A DNA stretch of 64,000 bases from Streptomyces sp. NBRC 109706 (GCF_000974485.1 NZ_BBOM01000009.1:372001-436000), one strand, 5' to 3'. Positions 34,440 to 43,560 are shown, numbered from the stretch's first letter. Notes: generated by a model from the sequence alone, not told the origin. Program-made: numbers and translations.

Positions 34440-34621
34440 GCGAGCGGGCCGCACCGTTCTACTGCCCCTACTGCGCCGAGGAGGATCTTCGGCCCAGCGA
34501 GGCCGGCCATGGCGCCTGGAAATGCGGCGCCTGCAACCGGGCGTTCCGCCTGTCGTTCCTTGGCCTGTTGGCCAGCGGTCTCACCCGCCCCGCCGCAGAC
34601 GACGGCGCGGACGCCAGCTGA
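34436..34621 (+). CDS. small zinc-ribbon protein in the cys operon
   Basis: A 61-residue ORF starting at GTG inside the sir stop (GTGA). It contains CPYC-x16-CGAC, a zinc-ribbon pattern, and a C-terminal hydrophobic segment (FLGLLASGL). The cysteines are real-looking because codon usage is G/C-biased at third positions, and the gene fills the gap between sir and cysH. Its position in the operon is conserved in Streptomyces to my knowledge. It may help assemble or deliver electrons to sulfite reductase; that is a guess. Confidence 0.72.
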   Translation: MSERAAPFYCPYCAEEDLRPSEAGHGAWKCGACNRAFRLSFLGLLASGLTRPAADDGADAS

Positions 34622-34629
34622 AGGAGGGC

Positions 34630-35349
34630 ATGTTGGACACCACCACCAGCCGATCCGCCGCACGCACCGAGGAGTTGCGGGACCTGGCCGAGCGTGCGGG
34701 GCGTGAGCTTGAGGACGCCGACGCGCTCGCCGTCCTGCGGTGGGCCGCCGACACCTTCGGCGAGCGGTTCTGCGTCACCTCGTCGATGGAGGACGCCGTC
34801 GTCGCCCATCTGGCGTCCCGGGCCAGGCCGGGTGTCGACGTGGTGTTCCTCGACACCGGCTACCACTTCCCCGAGACCATCGGCACCAGGGACGCGGTCG
34901 CCGCCGTACTGGACGTCAACGTGCGGACGTTGACGCCCGAGCTGACCGTCGCCGAGCAGGACGCCGCGTGGGGTCCCAGGCTCTACGAGCGCGAGCCCGA
35001 CCGCTGCTGCGCGCTGCGCAAGGTGGCGGTGCTGGAGCGCGGGCTCGCCGGCTACGACGCGTGGGCCACCGGGCTGCGCAGGGACGAGTCGCCCACCCGG
35101 GCGAACACCCCGGTGGTCGGCTGGGACGCGCGGCGCGAGCTGGTCAAGATCGCCCCCATCGCCCGTTGGACGCAGCGCGATGTGGAGGCGTATGTCGCCG
35201 AGCACGGCGTGCTGACCAACCCGCTGCTGCAGGACGGCTATGCCTCCATCGGCTGCGCGCCCTGCACCAGCAGGGTCGCCGACGGCGAGGACGCGCGGGC
35301 CGGCCGGTGGGCCGGGCTGGGCAAGACCGAGTGCGGGTTGCACGGCTGA
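34630..35349 (+). CDS. cysH: phosphoadenylyl/adenylyl-sulfate reductase
   Basis: A 239-residue PAPS/APS reductase. It reduces activated sulfate to sulfite using thioredoxin. The PP-loop-like SSMEDAVVAH, the LDTGYHFPET motif, and the four cluster cysteines (RCCALRK and CAPC) plus the catalytic C-terminal ECGLHG are present. The [4Fe-4S] cysteines suggest APS reductase activity. ATG follows a strong AAGGAGG site. It sits between the zinc-ribbon gene and cysC. Confidence 0.93.
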   Translation: MLDTTTSRSAARTEELRDLAERAGRELEDADALAVLRWAADTFGERFCVTSSMEDAVVAHLASRARPGVDVVFLDTGYHFPETIGTRDAVAAVLDVNVRTLTPELTVAEQDAAWGPRLYEREPDRCCALRKVAVLERGLAGYDAWATGLRRDESPTRANTPVVGWDARRELVKIAPIARWTQRDVEAYVAEHGVLTNPLLQDGYASIGCAPCTSRVADGEDARAGRWAGLGKTECGLHG

Positions 35350-35390
35350 TGACCAGGACCGAAACGGCGCGGGACGCGAGGAGTGGGGAC

Positions 35391-35936
35391 ATGGCGACGG
35401 TCGAGCGAGGTGCCACCGTCTGGCTCACCGGGCTGCCCAGCGCGGGCAAGACCACCATCGCCGAGGCGCTGGCCGCCCGGCTCGCCGACGAGGGCCACCG
35501 GGTCGAGGTCCTGGACGGGGACGAGATCCGCACCTTTCTCTCCGCCGGGCTCGGCTTCTCCCGGGAGGACCGGCACACCAACGTCCGGCGGATCGGCTTT
35601 GTCGCGGAACTGCTCGCCTCGCACGGGGTGAAGGTCCTGGTGCCGGTGATAGCCCCCTACGCGGACAGCCGCGAGGCCGTCCGCAAGCACCATCAGGCGG
35701 CCGGCACCGGCTATCTGGAGGTGCATGTGGCGACCCCGGTCGAGGTCTGCTCGGAGCGCGACGTCAAGGGCCTCTACGCCCGGCAGGCCAGCGGCGAACT
35801 GACGGGGCTGACCGGCGTCGACGACCCCTACGAGGCGCCGGCCGACCCGGATCTGCGGATCGCGGCGCACGAGCAGACGGTGGCCGAGTCCGCGCGGGCG
35901 CTGCACGCGCTGCTGACCGACCGGGGGTTGGCGTGA
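35391..35936 (+). CDS. cysC: adenylyl-sulfate kinase
   Basis: A 181-residue APS kinase. It phosphorylates adenylyl sulfate to PAPS. The Walker A loop GLPSAGKTTIAE, DGDEIRTFL and the FSREDRHTNVRRIGFVA segment are intact. ATG at 35391 has GAGGAG upstream; an ATG at 35349, overlapping the cysH stop, is an alternative that would add 14 residues. A kinase alongside a cluster-containing CysH means APS can be partitioned between reduction and PAPS synthesis. Confidence 0.92.
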   Translation: MATVERGATVWLTGLPSAGKTTIAEALAARLADEGHRVEVLDGDEIRTFLSAGLGFSREDRHTNVRRIGFVAELLASHGVKVLVPVIAPYADSREAVRKHHQAAGTGYLEVHVATPVEVCSERDVKGLYARQASGELTGLTGVDDPYEAPADPDLRIAAHEQTVAESARALHALLTDRGLA

Positions 35937-35962
35937 TCGAGGACGAACGGAAGGAATCCTCC

Positions 35963-36898
35963 ATGACGGCGGCACTTTCGATCACCGACGAGGTGGCCGG
36001 GCCCTTCGCGCTCTCCCATCTGGATGTGCTGGAGTCCGAGGCGGTCCATATCTTCCGCGAGGTGGCGGGCGAGTTCGAACGGCCGGTGATCCTCTTCTCC
36101 GGTGGCAAGGACTCCATCGTCATGCTGCATCTGGCGCTCAAGGCGTTCGCGCCGGCGCCGCTCCCGTTCGCCCTGCTGCATGTCGACACCGGGCACAACT
36201 TCCCCGAGGTCATCGCCTACCGCGACGCGGTGGTGGCCCGGCACGGGCTGCGCCTGGAGGTCGCGCTGGTGCAGGACTTCATCGACCGGGGCGAGCTGCG
36301 CGAACGGCCCGACGGCACCCGCAACCCGCTGCAGACCGTGCCGCTGCTGCACGCCATCGAGACGCACCGTTTCGACGCGGTGTTCGGCGGCGGGCGGCGC
36401 GACGAGGAGAAGGCCAGGGCCAAGGAGCGGGTCTTCTCGCTGCGGGACGAGTTCGGCGGCTGGGACCCCAGGCGGCAGCGGCCCGAGCTGTGGCAGCTGT
36501 ACAACGGGCGGCACGCGCCGGGCGAGCATGTCCGGGTGTTCCCGCTCTCCAACTGGACCGAGCTGGACGTCTGGCAGTACATCGCCAGGGAGAAGATCGA
36601 GATCCCGGCGATCTACTACGCGCACCACCGCGAGGTGTTCCGGCGCGACGGCATGTGGCTGGCGCCGGGCGACTGGGGCGGCCCCAGGGAGCGCGAGACG
36701 GTCACCAGCCGCCAGGTGCGGTACCGCACCGTCGGCGACATGTCCTGCACCGGTGCCGTGGAGTCGTCGGCGGAGACCATCGAGCAGATCATCGCCGAGA
36801 TCGCCGCGTCCCGACTGACCGAACGGGGCGCCACCAGGGCCGACGACAAGCTGTCCGAGGCCGCCATGGAGGACCGCAAGCGCGAGGGGTACTTCTGA
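35963..36898 (+). CDS. cysD: sulfate adenylyltransferase subunit 2
   Basis: A 311-residue ATP sulfurylase small subunit. It forms adenylyl sulfate from ATP and sulfate. The PP-loop SGGKDSIVMLHL, the HVDTGHNFPEVI segment and the C-terminal RRDEEKARAKERVFSLRDEF region are present. ATG at 35963 follows AAGGA. CysD needs CysN for energy coupling, and cysN follows with a 1-nt overlap. Confidence 0.95.
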   Translation: MTAALSITDEVAGPFALSHLDVLESEAVHIFREVAGEFERPVILFSGGKDSIVMLHLALKAFAPAPLPFALLHVDTGHNFPEVIAYRDAVVARHGLRLEVALVQDFIDRGELRERPDGTRNPLQTVPLLHAIETHRFDAVFGGGRRDEEKARAKERVFSLRDEFGGWDPRRQRPELWQLYNGRHAPGEHVRVFPLSNWTELDVWQYIAREKIEIPAIYYAHHREVFRRDGMWLAPGDWGGPRERETVTSRQVRYRTVGDMSCTGAVESSAETIEQIIAEIAASRLTERGATRADDKLSEAAMEDRKREGYF

Positions 36899-38256
36899 TG
36901 ACCGGCCGAGCAGCCGCCGACACCGCCGACAGCGCGGCGATATCCGCCACCTCGCTGCTGCGCTTCGCCACCGCCGGCTCCGTCGACGACGGCAAGTCCA
37001 CGCTGGTGGGGCGGCTGTTGCACGATTCCAAGTCGGTGCTGAGCGACCAGCTGGCCGCCGTCGAGCTGGCCTCCCGCAACCGGGGCCAGGAGGCGCCCGA
37101 TCTGGCGCTGCTCACCGACGGGCTGCGCGCCGAACGCGAGCAGGGCATCACCATCGACGTGGCCTACCGCTACTTCGCCACCGCGCGCCGCCGCTTCGTG
37201 CTGGCCGACACCCCTGGGCATGTGCAGTACACCCGGAACATGGTGACCGGCGCCTCCACCGCCGAACTGGCGATCATCCTGGTGGACGCCCGCAACGGCG
37301 TGGTGGAGCAGACCCGCCGGCATGCCGCCGTCGCCGCGCTGCTGCGCGTCCCGCAGGTGGTGCTGGCCGTCAACAAGATGGATCTGGTCGACTACGCGGA
37401 GCCCGTGTTCGCCGCGATAGCCGCCGAGTTCACCCGGTACGCCGCCTCGCTGGGCGTCCCCGAGATCACCCCGATCCCCATCTCGGCGCTCGCCGGCGAC
37501 AATGTGGTGACCCCCTCGGCCACCATGGACTGGTACGGCGGCCCCACGGTGCTGGAGCATCTGGAGACGGTGCCGGTCGCCCACGATCCGTCCCGGGAGC
37601 CGGCGCGGTTCCCCGTGCAGTACGTGATCCGGCCGCAGTCCGCCGAGCACCCGGACTTCCGTGGGTACGCGGGGCAGATCGCGGCCGGGGTGCTGCGGGT
37701 GGGCGAGCGGGTGACGGTCGCCCCATCGGCCCGCACCAGCGTGATCACCGGCATCGACGCGCTGGGCCAGTCCGTCGACGTGGCCTGGGCCCCGCAGTCG
37801 GTGACCCTCAGCCTGGCGGACGATCTGGACATCTCCCGGGGCGATCTGATCGCCCCGGCCGACGACGCGGCGCCGACCAGCCAGGATCTGACGGCCACCG
37901 TCTGCCATCTGCACGACCGACCGCTGACGCCGGGCGCCAGGGTGCTGCTCAAGCACACCACCCGCACCGTCAAGGCGATCGTCAAGGAGATCCCGTCCCG
38001 GCTGACCCTGGACGATCTCTCCCAACACCCCGAGCCCGGACGGCTGGTGGCCAACGACATCGGCCGGGTGGTGATCCGCACCGCCGAGCCGCTGCCCGTC
38101 GACCGTTACGCCGACTCCCGCGCCACCGGCTCGTTCCTGCTGATCGACCCGGCCGACGGCGCCACGCTGACCGCCGGCATGGCCGGCGAGGCGTTCGCCG
38201 ATCCGGCGGCCGAGGCCGAGCCGGCGGCGGCCGCCGACGACGGGTGGGACTTCTGA
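36898..38256 (+). CDS. cysN: sulfate adenylyltransferase subunit 1 (GTPase)
   Basis: A 452-residue translation-factor-like GTPase that drives adenylyl sulfate formation by CysD. The G1 motif GSVDDGKSTLVGRLL, the G3 motif DTPGHVQYTRNM and the G4 motif VNKMDLVDY are intact. Beta-barrel domains II and III follow (about 230-430). The last 25 residues are an Ala/Glu-rich tail. No CysC domain is fused, consistent with a separate cysC. Overlaps the cysD stop (TGATG). Confidence 0.95.
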   Translation: MTGRAAADTADSAAISATSLLRFATAGSVDDGKSTLVGRLLHDSKSVLSDQLAAVELASRNRGQEAPDLALLTDGLRAEREQGITIDVAYRYFATARRRFVLADTPGHVQYTRNMVTGASTAELAIILVDARNGVVEQTRRHAAVAALLRVPQVVLAVNKMDLVDYAEPVFAAIAAEFTRYAASLGVPEITPIPISALAGDNVVTPSATMDWYGGPTVLEHLETVPVAHDPSREPARFPVQYVIRPQSAEHPDFRGYAGQIAAGVLRVGERVTVAPSARTSVITGIDALGQSVDVAWAPQSVTLSLADDLDISRGDLIAPADDAAPTSQDLTATVCHLHDRPLTPGARVLLKHTTRTVKAIVKEIPSRLTLDDLSQHPEPGRLVANDIGRVVIRTAEPLPVDRYADSRATGSFLLIDPADGATLTAGMAGEAFADPAAEAEPAAAADDGWDF

Positions 38257-38469
38257 TCATGCCGAGGGATGTTTTCTCCACCTTCGCCAAGGAGGGCGGA
38301 CGGGTGGGCAGTGGGTCGCTTGGTAGCGGCCACGGCGGCATCGCGCGATGTGCGGGCTCCCGTTGACGCCCCGCGCGTCTTCCGGCCCCACCATCCGATG
38401 CCCGTAAGCCCACCTTCCCCTCGCGCCGCGTGTCGGCGGCGCGAGACCGCCGAGAGGAAACCCCGAGCC
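38257..38469 (+). promoter_or_regulatory. leader region upstream of ssuA-like gene
   Basis: 213 nt between cysN and ssuA. It contains a perfect 10-bp hairpin ctcgcgccgc / gcggcgcgag with a 6-nt loop (38420-38445), 24 nt before the ssuA ATG. A 19-codon frame with two Cys codons (38348-38407) precedes the hairpin but has no ribosome binding site, so I do not call it a gene. The arrangement would allow attenuation; this is speculative. Confidence 0.35.
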
Positions 38470-39591
38470 ATGACCGTCTTCCGCCTTCCGCGTCGCAGAA
38501 CCCCGCTGGCCACGTTGGCCTCCCTGACGCTGCTGCTGGCCCCGCTCGCCGCCTGCGGTTACGGCTCCGACTCCGAGGACGACGAACCGACCCCGAGCAA
38601 CAGCGCCAGCGGCCCCGCGCTCTCCACCGACGAGGTGCGCATCGGCTACTTCGCCAACATCACCCACGCCACCGGCGTGATCGGTCTGGAGAACGACGGG
38701 CTGATCCGCGAGGAGCTGGGCGGCACCGAGGTGAAGACGCAGATCTTCAACGCCGGCCCGTCCGCGATCGAGGCGCTGAACGCCGGGGACCTGGACATCA
38801 CCTTCATCGGCCCCAACCCGGCGATCAACGGCTTCGCCGGCTCCAACGGCCAGAGCCTGCGCATCGTCTCGGGCGCGGCCTCCGGCGGCGCCTCGCTGGT
38901 CGTCAACCCGGACACCGTCTCCGGCCTGGACGATCTGGCGGGCAAGCGGATCGCCACCCCGCAGCTGGGCAACACCCAGGACGTGGCGCTGCTCAGCTAC
39001 CTCAACGACCAGGGCTTCGAGGTCGACCCGCAGAGCGGCGCGGGCGATGTCTCGGTGCTGCGGATCGCCAACTCGGAGATCCCGGCCGCCTTCGAGGGCG
39101 GCGACATCGACGGCGCCTGGGTGCCGGAGCCCACCGCCGCCAACCTGATCAGCCGGGGCGCCGAGACCCTGCTGGACGAGGGCGAGCTGTGGGACAACGG
39201 GCAGTACGTGGTCACCCATGTGATCGCCGCCCAGAGCTTCCTCGACGAGCACCCCGACGTGGTCGAGGCCGTGGTGCGGGGCGTGGTGCGCACCAACGCC
39301 TGGATCAACGAGAACCCGGACGAGGCCAAGACCGTCTTCAACGGCGCCCTCGGCCGACTGCCCGGCGGCAACGAACTGCCGGCCGAGGTGCTCGACCCGG
39401 CGTTCGAGAACGTCGAGTTCGTCAACGACCCGCTGGCCGAGACGCTGCTGGTGGGCGCCGAGAACGCCACCGAGGTCGGCCTGTTGGACGAGACCGACCT
39501 GACCGGCATCTACGACCTGTCGATCCTCAACGCGGTGCTGGCCGAGGCGGACCTGCCCGAGGTCTCCGACGCCGGCCTCGGCATCGGCTGA
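38470..39591 (+). CDS. ssuA: aliphatic sulfonate ABC transporter substrate-binding lipoprotein
   Basis: A 373-residue periplasmic-binding-type protein. The N-terminal signal ends with a lipobox LLLAPLAACG, so it is a membrane-anchored lipoprotein. The mature part matches the NMT1/SsuA/TauA family (VRIGYFANITHATGVIG, FNAGPSAIEALNAGDLDITF and FEGGDIDGAWVPEPTAANL). Sulfonates or sulfate esters are the likely ligands, given the surrounding cys and TauD genes. ssuB and ssuC follow. Confidence 0.9.
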   Translation: MTVFRLPRRRTPLATLASLTLLLAPLAACGYGSDSEDDEPTPSNSASGPALSTDEVRIGYFANITHATGVIGLENDGLIREELGGTEVKTQIFNAGPSAIEALNAGDLDITFIGPNPAINGFAGSNGQSLRIVSGAASGGASLVVNPDTVSGLDDLAGKRIATPQLGNTQDVALLSYLNDQGFEVDPQSGAGDVSVLRIANSEIPAAFEGGDIDGAWVPEPTAANLISRGAETLLDEGELWDNGQYVVTHVIAAQSFLDEHPDVVEAVVRGVVRTNAWINENPDEAKTVFNGALGRLPGGNELPAEVLDPAFENVEFVNDPLAETLLVGAENATEVGLLDETDLTGIYDLSILNAVLAEADLPEVSDAGLGIG

Positions 39592-39638
39592 GCCCTCGTC
39601 AAGCAACCGCTCACGTTCACCCCAGGAGGTGACTTCCG

Positions 39639-40436
39639 ATGGCCATGGCCCTCGACAGCTCGGTCGGTGAGGACGCCACAGCCGAGGCCGCCTACGCCGT
39701 GCGGTTCGAGCATGTGTCGAAATCCTTCGGCCGGCAGGGCAAACAGCAACTCGTGCTGGACGACATCAGCCTGGACGTCGCCCCAGGGGAGTTCGTCACG
39801 CTGATCGGCGCGTCGGGGTGTGGCAAGTCGACGCTGCTCAACCTCGCCGCCGGTCTCGACGCGCCGTCCACCGGGGAGATCTCCGTCCCCGGCGGGCGCC
39901 CGGCGCTGATGTTCCAGGAGCACGCGCTCTTCCCGTGGCTCACCGCCGGACGCAACGTCGAACTGGCGCTGCGGCTGCGCGGTGTGCCCAAGGCGGAGCG
40001 CCGCGAGGAGGCGGAGCGGCTGCTCAGCCTGGTGCGGCTCGGCGGCAGCTACGACAAGCGGGTGCACGAGCTGTCCGGCGGCATGCGACAGCGCGTGGCG
40101 CTGGCCAGGGCCCTCGCCCAGGCCAGCCAACTCCTCCTGATGGACGAGCCGTTCGCGGCGCTGGACGCCATCACCCGGGATGTGCTGCACGAGGAGCTGA
40201 CCCGCATCTGGTCGGAGACCGGTGTCTCGGTGCTCTTTGTGACGCACAACGTCCGGGAGGCGGTGCGGCTGGCCCAGCGGGTCATCCTGCTCTCCTCCCG
40301 GCCGGGCCGGATCGTCACCGAGTGGCGCGTCGACATCGAGCAGCCGCGCCGGATCGAGGACGCCGAGGTCTCCGCGCTCTCCGTGGAGATCACCGAACGA
40401 CTCCGGGAGGAGATCCGCCGCCATGGCCAGCAGTGA
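39639..40436 (+). CDS. ssuB: sulfonate ABC transporter ATP-binding protein
   Basis: A 265-residue ABC ATPase. Walker A is GASGCGKSTLL, the Q-loop is in LMFQEHALFPW, the signature is LSGGMRQRVALARA and Walker B LLLMDEPFAALD. It energises uptake through the permease encoded next. A strong AGGAGGT precedes the ATG. It overlaps the permease gene by 14 nt. Confidence 0.93.
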   Translation: MAMALDSSVGEDATAEAAYAVRFEHVSKSFGRQGKQQLVLDDISLDVAPGEFVTLIGASGCGKSTLLNLAAGLDAPSTGEISVPGGRPALMFQEHALFPWLTAGRNVELALRLRGVPKAERREEAERLLSLVRLGGSYDKRVHELSGGMRQRVALARALAQASQLLLMDEPFAALDAITRDVLHEELTRIWSETGVSVLFVTHNVREAVRLAQRVILLSSRPGRIVTEWRVDIEQPRRIEDAEVSALSVEITERLREEIRRHGQQ

Positions 40437-41337
40437 GACCGCGCCCTCCGAGACGAAGGAGCCGCGGGAGACCAACACCGACCTGGCGGGCCTTGAGGCC
40501 GGCCTGGACGCGCTGGAGAGCCAGGGGACGACGGAACGGACGCCCGTCGGCAAGATCATCCTCACCAAGGTGCTGCCGCCGTTCGTCGCGATCGGCCTGG
40601 TGCTCCTGGTATGGCAGATCGCCTACTGGTCGGATGTGCAGCCGGACTATCTGCTGCCCAGCCCGGGCGACGTGGGGTCCGTCTTCCAGGACATGTGGCG
40701 CGAGGGCACCCTCTTCGAATACATCTGGACCAGCATCTCGCGCGGCATCCTCGGCTTTCTCATCGCGATCTGCGTGGGCACCCCGCTGGGGCTGCTGGTG
40801 GCGCGGGTCAAGCTGGTGCGGGCGGCGATCGGTCCGGTGCTGACCGGCCTCCAGTCGCTGCCCTCGATCGCCTGGGTGCCGGCGGCCATCATCTGGTTCG
40901 GGCTGACCAACGGCACCATCTACGCGGTGGTGCTGCTGGGCGCCGTGCCGTCGATCGCCAACGGCATCGTCGCCGGCGTCGACCAGATCCCGCCGCTCTA
41001 TCTGCGGGCCGGCCGCACCCTGGGCGCGCGCGGGCTGACCAGCGTGCGGCATGTGCTGCTGCCGGCGGCGCTGCCCGGCTACCTGGCGGGCCTGAAGCAG
41101 GGCTGGGCGTTCTCCTGGCGGTCCCTGATGGCGGCCGAGCTGATCGTCCACTCGCCCGATCTGGGCACCGGGCTCGGGCAGTTGATGGAGAACTACCGCA
41201 CCATGCAGAACATGTCCGGCGTGCTGGCCACGATCATCCTGATCCTGGTCGTGGGCGTCGCCATCGATCTGCTGTTCTTCTCCCCGCTGGAGCGCCGGGT
41301 GCTGCGCTCCCGGGGGCTGTTGGCCAGGACCCTGTGA
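40423..41337 (+). CDS. ssuC: sulfonate ABC transporter permease
   Basis: A 304-residue permease. The first 45 residues are a Thr/Glu-rich cytoplasmic extension. Six membrane helices follow, with the BPD-type EAA-like loop around YLRAGRTLGARGLTSVRHVLLPAALPGYLAGLKQ. The family is SsuC/TauC. A 14-nt overlap with ssuB and 4-nt overlap with the chelatase gene indicate one operon. Confidence 0.92.
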   Translation: MASSETAPSETKEPRETNTDLAGLEAGLDALESQGTTERTPVGKIILTKVLPPFVAIGLVLLVWQIAYWSDVQPDYLLPSPGDVGSVFQDMWREGTLFEYIWTSISRGILGFLIAICVGTPLGLLVARVKLVRAAIGPVLTGLQSLPSIAWVPAAIIWFGLTNGTIYAVVLLGAVPSIANGIVAGVDQIPPLYLRAGRTLGARGLTSVRHVLLPAALPGYLAGLKQGWAFSWRSLMAAELIVHSPDLGTGLGQLMENYRTMQNMSGVLATIILILVVGVAIDLLFFSPLERRVLRSRGLLARTL

Positions 41338-42101
41338 CCGGCGGGCCGCCGACGCTGTTGATCGTCGCGCATGGCAGCAGGGATGCCCGCCATGCCGCGA
41401 CGGTCGACGCGCTCGCCGCCCGGGTGCGCGCCCGCGCCCCCGGAGTGCCGGTGGCCCACGGTTTCCTTGACTTCGCCGCGCCCCGCGTCGAGACGGTGCT
41501 CGCCCGGCTGCACGCGGCCGGGCGGCGCCGCGTGGTGGCGCTGCCGCTGCTGTTGAACCGCGCCTATCACGCGACCACGGACATCCCCGCGGTGCTCGCC
41601 GCGGAACAGGCCCGGCTGCCCGGGCTCCGCGTGCGGCAGACCGAGGTGCTGGGGCCCGATCCGCTGCTGTTCTCCGCCCTGGAACGACGGCTGGCCGAGG
41701 CCGACCCCGGTACCAGGGTGGGCCGTTCGGACACCGGGGTGGTGCTCGCCTCGGCCGGCACCTCGGATCCGGCGGCCCGCGCCGCGCTGGAACGGTTCGC
41801 CGCCCGGTGGCGCGCGAGCGCCGGCTGGGGCGCGGTCGTCTCCGGCTACGCCTCGGCGCACGCGCCCGACCCGGCCCAGGCGGTGCGCGCGCTGCGCGCC
41901 GCCGGCCTGGGCCGGGTCGTGGTGTCGCCCTATGTGATCGCGCCCGGACGGCTGCCCGACCGGATCGCGGCCGGCGCCCGCGAGGCGGGCTCGGACGTGT
42001 TGGCTCCGGTGCTGGGCGCCGCCCCCGAGCTGGCCGAACTGCTGCTGCGCCGCTATGCGGGGGCGCGCCGTCTCAGGCGCGCCCCCGCGTTGGTCGGCTG
42101 A
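41334..42101 (+). CDS. sirohydrochlorin chelatase (CbiX/SirB family)
   Basis: A 255-residue protein with two CbiX-like halves. The metal-binding histidines lie in LLIVAHGSRD and LLLNRAYHATTDIP. It inserts Fe2+ (or Co2+) into sirohydrochlorin to make siroheme, the cofactor of the sulfite reductase encoded at the head of this cluster. GTG overlaps the ssuC stop (GTGA). A hairpin lies in the last codons. Confidence 0.88.
   Translation: MTGGPPTLLIVAHGSRDARHAATVDALAARVRARAPGVPVAHGFLDFAAPRVETVLARLHAAGRRRVVALPLLLNRAYHATTDIPAVLAAEQARLPGLRVRQTEVLGPDPLLFSALERRLAEADPGTRVGRSDTGVVLASAGTSDPAARAALERFAARWRASAGWGAVVSGYASAHAPDPAQAVRALRAAGLGRVVVSPYVIAPGRLPDRIAAGAREAGSDVLAPVLGAAPELAELLLRRYAGARRLRRAPALVG
42059..42086. 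terminator. hairpin at the end of the sulfur operon
   Basis: Perfect 11-bp stem gggggcgcgcc / ggcgcgccccc with a 6-nt loop. It lies inside the last 15 codons of the chelatase gene and 25 nt from the 3' end of the convergent regulator gene, so it may terminate either. Confidence 0.5.
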
Positions 42102-42110
42102 CCGGCAGGC

Positions 42111-42614
42111 TCAGCCGGTGGCGGGCACGTACTTGTAGCCGACCCTCCGCACCGTGACGATGCGTTCCCGGTAGGACTCGCCCAACTTGCGGCGCAGCCT
42201 GGCGATATGCACATCCACGGTGCGCTGGTCCCCCACCGGGCCGTAGCCCCAGATGGTGGCCACCAACTGCTCCCTGGTGTAGACCCGGTGCGGGTGTCGC
42301 ACCAGATGCGCCAGCAGTTCGAACTCCAGATAGGTCAGCCGCAACGGCTCACCGTCCACGGTCGCGGTACGTTCCTCGGTGTCCACCACGATGCCGCGTG
42401 CCCCGCCCGTGTTGGACGCGGGCTTGGGCACGGTCAACGCCGCCTGGGCGGCGAGCAGTTCGCTGAGCTGCGCCGGCTGGGTCCCGGCCGGTGCCAGCAC
42501 CAGATAGCCGACGAGCGGCACGGAGCCGTCCGCCTGGTCCTGGTTCTCCGGTGCCAGGGTCACCGTCACGTCGGAGAGTTCGGACAGATCGGGGAGCGCG
42601 GTGAGGTGCCGCAT
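42111..42614 (-). CDS. OmpR-type winged-helix protein without receiver domain
   Basis: A 167-residue protein. The C-terminal half is a typical OmpR/PhoB winged helix (LTYLEFELLAHLVRHPHRVYTREQLV, VDVHIARLRRKLG). The N-terminal half lacks the aspartate pocket of response regulators and looks like a degenerate, beta-rich domain. It lies downstream of the TauD-type gene on the same strand. It could regulate the sulfonate genes. How it would sense sulfur is unclear. Confidence 0.8.
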   Translation of the reverse strand: MRHLTALPDLSELSDVTVTLAPENQDQADGSVPLVGYLVLAPAGTQPAQLSELLAAQAALTVPKPASNTGGARGIVVDTEERTATVDGEPLRLTYLEFELLAHLVRHPHRVYTREQLVATIWGYGPVGDQRTVDVHIARLRRKLGESYRERIVTVRRVGYKYVPATG

Positions 42615-42641
42615 GGGTGGCTCCTTCCTTGGGTTAAGGGG

Positions 42642-43541
42642 TCAGGCCGCCGCGGCGGGGGTGTAGTGCTCGGCGTCGTCGCCTTCGACGACCCGGCTGC
42701 GCTCGCCGTCGATACCGACGGGCACGTCTCCGGCCACGGTCACCCGGTGCAGCAGGCGCGGCAGGGTGCCGTAGTCGTCAGGGGCGTAGTGCTGGGTGAT
42801 GCGGTTGTCGAAGAGGACCAGATCGCCGGGGGCCCAGCTCCAACGCACCACGTTCTCCGGTCGGATCACGTAGTTCTGCAGGATGCGCAGCAGATCGCGC
42901 GAGTCGTCGGCGTTCAGGCCGACCAGGCGCTGCGCGAACCCGCCGATGAACAGCCCGCGTTCACCGCTCTCCGGATGGACCCGCACCACCGGGTGCGCGG
43001 TGCGGTACTTCCGGGAGACGAACCGCCGCCGGTGCTCGGCGGCCTTGGCCGTCCTCGGCTCGGCGTAGTCGTGGTCGTTGGTGTGCTCGGCCCACAGCCG
43101 GTCGGCCAACTCCCGCAGGGCGTCCGGCAGATCGCGGTAGGCGGAGGCCGCGTTGGCGATCAGCGTGTTCCCGCCGTAGGGCGGAACCACCAGGCTGCGC
43201 AGGGTCGTCGCCTTGGGCGGGGTGCGCAGGAAGGTGACATCGGTGTGCCACCGGTTGGAACGGATGCCCTCCTCGCCGTTCACCGCGAGAACGTTGGGCT
43301 GGCCGTCGGCGGACGGCACCGTGGGGTGCGCGGTGGTCAACTCGCCGAAGAGCGAGGCGAACCTGAGCTGCGCCGTGTCGTCCAGGTCCTGGCCCCGGAA
43401 GAAGAGTGCCTTGTGCTCGATCAACGCGCCGTTGATCTCGGCGACGACGCCGGGGTCGAGGGGACGGGAGATGTCGACACCGATGATCTCGGCGCCGATC
43501 CGGCCCCCGACCCGTCGAATGTCAAAACCACTGCCGGTCAT
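42642..43541 (-). CDS. TauD/TfdA family alpha-ketoglutarate-dependent dioxygenase
   Basis: A 299-residue Fe(II)/alpha-ketoglutarate dioxygenase. It shows the iron ligands WHTDVTF and DNRITQHYA and a 2-oxoglutarate arginine in RLLHRVTVAGD. Members release sulfite from taurine or sulfate esters such as alkyl sulfates. Proximity to a sulfonate transporter and sulfite reductase fits use of organosulfur compounds as sulfur source. Which substrate is preferred is unknown. Unusual direct repeats lie just upstream. Confidence 0.9.
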   Translation of the reverse strand: MTGSGFDIRRVGGRIGAEIIGVDISRPLDPGVVAEINGALIEHKALFFRGQDLDDTAQLRFASLFGELTTAHPTVPSADGQPNVLAVNGEEGIRSNRWHTDVTFLRTPPKATTLRSLVVPPYGGNTLIANAASAYRDLPDALRELADRLWAEHTNDHDYAEPRTAKAAEHRRRFVSRKYRTAHPVVRVHPESGERGLFIGGFAQRLVGLNADDSRDLLRILQNYVIRPENVVRWSWAPGDLVLFDNRITQHYAPDDYGTLPRLLHRVTVAGDVPVGIDGERSRVVEGDDAEHYTPAAAA

Positions 43542-43560
43542 GTCTGTTGCTGCCTTTCCC

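Noticed and set aside
38348..38407. 19-codon two-Cys frame as a third sulfur leader gene
   Set aside because: Lacks the SRxHVDL signature and any ribosome binding site; mentioned only as a possible attenuator.
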